Assembly (NCBI GenBank): GCA_002478865.1
Contig: DLJZ01000002.1
Span: 186,001-250,000, forward strand
DNA length: 64,000 bases
Direction: 5' to 3'
Source of the DNA: Hungatella sp. UBA7603
GTDB lineage: Bacteria; Bacillota; Clostridia; Lachnospirales; Lachnospiraceae
The translations under genes were made by a program, and so were the position numbers. A model generated the notes under the pieces. It was not told the DNA's origin, did not search any database, and saw nothing but the letters and a program-made list of their open reading frames with translations. Shown piece by piece: positions 60,831 to 64,000 of the stretch. Position 1 is the first letter of the stretch, and the number at the start of each line of letters is the position of its first letter.

Positions 60831-62330
60831 CTAGTCCTCGTCTTCTGACCAGAAGCGGGCGCATTTAATGGCTTTTTTCCAGCCTTTGATTAGCTTTTTC
60901 CTGCGTTCCTCTTCCATCTTGCTTTCAAAGGTATTGGCTACCTGCCAGTTTTTCTTAATTTCTTCTTTGTCCTTCCAATACCCTACAGCCAGACCTGCTA
61001 AGTATGCTGCTCCAAGAGCTGTAGTCTCGATGCATTTGGGCCTTAGAATCTGGGTATTTAATAAGTCGGACTGAAACTGCATGAGAAAGCTGTTGGCACA
61101 AGCGCCTCCATCGACTCTTAACTGCTTTAAGTGAATCTCAGAATCCTGCTCCATGGCTTCGATTAAATCAGACACCTGATAAGCCATTGACTCAACGGTG
61201 GCACGGATGAATTGTTCCTTGCTGGTTCCTCTCGTCACCCCAACGATGGTTCCTCTGGCGTACTGATCCCAGTAAGGGGCACCAAGTCCGGCAAAGGCAG
61301 GAACCATATATACGCCCCCCGTATCCTCTACTGCTCCACAGTATTCCTCTGTCTGAGAAGCGGAACGAACCATACGCATCTCATCTCTAAGCCACTGAAC
61401 GGCGGCTCCTGCCACAAAAACACTGCCCTCTAAGGCATACTGAATCTGTTCCTGGTCACTGGCTGCAATGGTAGTCAAAAGGCCGTGTTCGGAACGAACT
61501 GCTTTATTCCCTGTATTCATTAGAAGGAAGCAACCAGTTCCATAGGTATTCTTCACTTCTCCCGCTTCAAAACAGCACTGGCCAAATAAGGCTGCCTGCT
61601 GATCTCCTGCTGCCCCTGCAATTGGAATCTTTCCTCCCATAACATCAGAAGAGGTGTAGCCATATACACAGCTTGATGGCTTCACATCAGGAAGCATGGA
61701 CTTTGGAATGCGGAAATAATCTAAAATGTCTTCATCCCAGCACTTCTTATGAATATCAAATAGCATGGTTCTGGACGCATTGGTATAATCCGTTACATGG
61801 ATACAGCCCTTGGTTAAGTTCCAGATTAACCATGTATCAACCGTTCCAAAGAGAAGTTCTCCTCGTTCTGCCCGTTCTCTGGCCCCCTCAACATGATCGA
61901 GAATCCATTCGATCTTGCTTCCAGAGAAATAGGCATCTGGTATCAGTCCGGTACGTTCTGCAATCAGACTTTCCAGACCATCAGACTTTAACCGTTCAAT
62001 TCTATCTGCGGTTCTTCTGCACTGCCACACAATGGCATGATAAATCGGCTCTCCGGTTTCTTTATCCCACACGATGGTGGTCTCCCGCTGGTTGGTAATG
62101 CCAATAGCAGCGATGTCGCTGTTATGAGCACCAATCTTACCCATGGCCTCCATGGTCACAGAAAGCTGTGAGGACCAGATCTCCATTGGGTCATGCTCTA
62201 CCCAGCCTGGCTGTGGAAAAATCTGTGCAAACTCCTTTTGTGCAACGCTGCAGATGTTTCCCTGTTCATCAAACAGGATGCACCTAGAGCTTGTGGTACC
62301 CTGATCCAGAGCAATAACGTAACTTCCCAT
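60831..62330 (-). CDS. glpK: Glycerol kinase
   Basis: The 499-residue FGGY kinase makes glycerol-3-phosphate from glycerol and [18 protein letters not shown] starts the ATP-binding fold; [21 protein letters not shown] and [10 protein letters not shown] are conserved. ATG 62330 has GGAAGGGG upstream; the TTG six codons earlier is inside this site. Two structured leaders flank the gene. No glycerol facilitator gene is in the window. Confidence 0.97.
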   Translation of the reverse strand: MGSYVIALDQGTTSSRCILFDEQGNICSVAQKEFAQIFPQPGWVEHDPMEIWSSQLSVTMEAMGKIGAHNSDIAAIGITNQRETTIVWDKETGEPIYHAIVWQCRRTADRIERLKSDGLESLIAERTGLIPDAYFSGSKIEWILDHVEGARERAERGELLFGTVDTWLIWNLTKGCIHVTDYTNASRTMLFDIHKKCWDEDILDYFRIPKSMLPDVKPSSCVYGYTSSDVMGGKIPIAGAAGDQQAALFGQCCFEAGEVKNTYGTGCFLLMNTGNKAVRSEHGLLTTIAASDQEQIQYALEGSVFVAGAAVQWLRDEMRMVRSASQTEEYCGAVEDTGGVYMVPAFAGLGAPYWDQYARGTIVGVTRGTSKEQFIRATVESMAYQVSDLIEAMEQDSEIHLKQLRVDGGACANSFLMQFQSDLLNTQILRPKCIETTALGAAYLAGLAVGYWKDKEEIKKNWQVANTFESKMEEERRKKLIKGWKKAIKCARFWSEDED

Positions 62331-62390
62331 ATAATTTTCCCCTTCCAATCATACCTTCTCTGCCGTTTGTTAAATTTTTCCCAAACTGCA

Positions 62391-62450
62391 AAGAAAGAGC
62401 CTCGGAAATGAACGGTTCCCCGCACTCATCACCTGGCTCTCTCATCTCTT
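62391..62450 (-). promoter_or_regulatory. Leader terminator L1 upstream of glpK (antitermination element)
   Basis: On the minus strand AGAGCC pairs with GGCTCT (62435-62440 with 62396-62401), followed by TTCTTT. The interior has AGGTGATGA, a CGG-GGAA-CCG hairpin with a GNRA loop, and TTCATTTCC. Upstream lies GAGATGAGAG. Nearly all these blocks recur in L2. It is about 60 bases before the glpK start. Confidence 0.78.
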
Positions 62451-62473
62451 AGGCTATTTATTAAATATAGATA

Positions 62474-62503
62474 ATAGTAACATGATTTCATGTATCATGT
62501 CAA
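62474..62503 (-). promoter_or_regulatory. Promoter of glpK with palindrome in the spacer
   Basis: On the minus strand TTGACA (complement of 62498-62503) and TACTAT (complement of 62474-62479) are 18 bp apart. ACATGAT (62480-62486) and ATCATGT (62494-62500) form a 7-7-7 inverted repeat filling the spacer, a possible operator. Confidence 0.65.
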
Positions 62504-62523
62504 GTTTTAAGAGCACTATTTTA

Positions 62524-64000
62524 TCAATAAAGGCTTTCCCTTATGGTCTTAAAAGCCTGGATTATAAGAGTAGGAATAAAAGCAAATATGAGGATGGTTA
62601 GAAACTGTCTCCCAGTGAGATCTGCCACATAAAAAAGAGTGTGGAGACCGGGGATAAATAACACCGCTGCTAAAAGCACAGCCCCCGCTTCAAAGGCCAT
62701 GATGCTCCATAAGTTGCTCCATAATCCAATCTTTAATATGGAATGACTGCTTCGGCAGTTAAAGCCATGGAATAACCTCGCCAGAGTTAAGGTGGAAAAT
62801 GCCATGGTGCTTGCCGCTGCTTCGCTACCTGTAACCAGTCCAGTGCCGTACGCACTCATGGTAAAGACCGCGATCAATGCCCCTTGAAAAAGAAGCTGGA
62901 GGACAAACCGCTTGGTTAAGATTCCTTCTCTTGGATTTCTTGGTTTTTGCGCCAGCAAATCCGCTTCTGCCCGTTCCATACCAATGGCAATGGCAGGAAG
63001 AGAGTCGGTTAATAAGTTGATAAATAAAAGATGAACTGGGGCAAAGGGCACTGGTAGCCCCCGTATGGAGGTATATAAGACGCATAAGATCCCTGCCATG
63101 TTTCCAGATAGAAGAAACTTAATGGCATTTCTTATGTTGCGGTACACATTCCTTCCATTTGCTACTGCCTTTATAATGGTTGCAAAGTTATCGTCTGTTA
63201 GTATCATGGCGGAAGCATCTTTTGACACCTCAGTTCCCATTTTACCCATGGCAACTCCGATGTCAGCCTGCTTTAAGGCGGGTGCATCGTTGACCCCGTC
63301 TCCGGTCATCGCAACAATATGGCCCTTTTTCTGCCAGGCTCGAACAATTCTTATCTTATGCTCTGGGGATACTCTGGCGTAAACACTAATCTTTTCTAGT
63401 CTTTTGTCAAGGTCCTCATCGGTCATATCATCAAGCTCGGGACCGCTAATGGCTAAATCCCCATCTCCCATGATTCCGATTTTTTCTGCAATGGAGGAGG
63501 CTGTTACTTTATGGTCACCTGTTATCATAACAGGACGGATGCCGGCCTTTCTGGCATTTAATACGGCATTCTTTGTCTCAGGACGAGGCGGATCCATCAT
63601 GGCTACCATGCCTAAAAAGATATAACCTTGTTCTGATTTCTCAGATAGTTTCTCATTCTCTCCCACTTCCCTGCATACAAAGGTGAGGACCCTTAATCCT
63701 TGAATGGAGAATTCCTCATTTTGCTCCACCAGGGTATGAAGGTCTCCATCCCTTATGGGGCGAATGCCCTCACTGGTCCAGATGCCGGTAAGTCTTGGAA
63801 GAAGCACATCTTGTGCCCCCTTGGTGAAAAGCATCTTTTTGCCTTCGATAGGGTGAAGTGTGCTCATTAGCTTTCTCTGGGAATCAAAGGGAATCTCTCC
63901 GATTCTTGGATAATGAGACTTAATGACTGCTTCTTCTGCGCCAGCCCGCTCTGCCATTTGAAGCAGAGCCGCTTCCGTCGGATCTCCAAGTGGTTTTCCA
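62524..64000 (-). CDS. P-type Ca2+-type cation ATPase, C-terminal part
   Basis: The frame is open to the window edge and reads GKPLGDPTEAALL there, an N-domain motif, so the first membrane helices and the phosphorylated DKTGT lie outside. Seen are KGAQDVLLPR, MMDPPRPE, ITGDHKVTA, the hinge TGDGVNDAPALKQADIGVAMG and six C-terminal membrane segments with FAPVHLLFINLLTDSLPAIAIGME. It fits type IIA/IIB calcium or related cation pumps. It ends near the glpK promoter without an obvious terminator. Confidence 0.93.
   Translation of the reverse strand, partial: GKPLGDPTEAALLQMAERAGAEEAVIKSHYPRIGEIPFDSQRKLMSTLHPIEGKKMLFTKGAQDVLLPRLTGIWTSEGIRPIRDGDLHTLVEQNEEFSIQGLRVLTFVCREVGENEKLSEKSEQGYIFLGMVAMMDPPRPETKNAVLNARKAGIRPVMITGDHKVTASSIAEKIGIMGDGDLAISGPELDDMTDEDLDKRLEKISVYARVSPEHKIRIVRAWQKKGHIVAMTGDGVNDAPALKQADIGVAMGKMGTEVSKDASAMILTDDNFATIIKAVANGRNVYRNIRNAIKFLLSGNMAGILCVLYTSIRGLPVPFAPVHLLFINLLTDSLPAIAIGMERAEADLLAQKPRNPREGILTKRFVLQLLFQGALIAVFTMSAYGTGLVTGSEAAASTMAFSTLTLARLFHGFNCRSSHSILKIGLWSNLWSIMAFEAGAVLLAAVLFIPGLHTLFYVADLTGRQFLTILIFAFIPTLIIQAFKTIRESLY

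Noticed and set aside
61673..62098. 141-residue plus-strand frame
   Set aside because: Antisense to glpK, which shows full family motifs.

Overview
The window looks like chromosomal DNA of an anaerobic, endospore-forming member of the Clostridia, most likely Lachnospiraceae (Lacrimispora / Clostridium cluster XIVa type). This rests on sporulation genes (spoIIE, yabP, yabQ, spoVT), two rubrerythrins with a PerR-like regulator, H2O-forming NADH oxidase, many glycoside hydrolases with YesMN/ABC control, strong AGGAGG ribosome sites and moderately low GC. The genus is an inference. No rRNA, CRISPR array, transposase or phage gene was seen.

Layout. 0-2.8 kb: partial tRNA-Leu, nox, tRNA-Tyr and a two-gene zeta-toxin-like module. 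2.9-5 kb: a cytoplasmic GH13 enzyme, followed by a structured intergenic repeat. 5.4-13 kb and 22.3-27.7 kb: two halves of one ancestral minus-strand block that follows Bacillus order (pth, mfd, small gene, spoVT ... mazG, HU, rqcP, yabP, yabQ, divIC, spoIIE, tilS, hpt, ftsH). Between the halves lies a sugar-use island: a metallo-hydrolase, a GH3 enzyme, two ABC permeases, a binding lipoprotein and a YesM/YesN pair. 28-34.6 kb: mixed accessory genes, several unrecognised. 34.7-42.9 kb: housekeeping genes (HAD phosphatase, xpt, an exported trigger-factor-like foldase, M18 peptidase, dtd, membrane GDPD, small alarmone synthetase, S1 protein). 43-46.5 kb: PHP phosphatase, LysR regulator, then a PerR-like regulator and two rubrerythrins. 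46.5-48.6 kb: an AgrA/AgrC-type pair. 48.7-54.6 kb: GtrA protein, a GH3 enzyme and a membrane-anchored GH3 enzyme with swapped domain order. 54.8-55.7 kb: an unrecognised permease. 55.9-62.3 kb: a glycerol / glycerol-3-phosphate regulon. 62.5-64 kb: the C-terminal part of a P-type Ca2+-type ATPase.

How the genes work together. The glp cluster runs glpK, two FAD oxidoreductases, a DUF1667 protein, the GlpP antiterminator and an FAH-family enzyme. Three look-alike terminator leaders precede glpK, the first oxidoreductase and glpP, so the cluster appears to be controlled by G3P-dependent antitermination. The PerR-like gene and the reverse-rubrerythrin gene share a near-identical palindrome just downstream of their -10 boxes, which suggests a small peroxide regulon. 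spoIIE has a 22-bp-spaced sigma-A promoter with a Spo0A box over the -35. The yabP ribosome site is locked in a 13-bp hairpin with a U-tract.

Most noteworthy: the shared glp leaders; the dispersed repeat whose 22-bp stem shows three compensated base pairs between copies; the yabP hairpin; the PerR operator pair; the GH3/GH3/GtrA operon; a SpoIIE without a membrane domain; and two unrecognised small genes beside spoVT.
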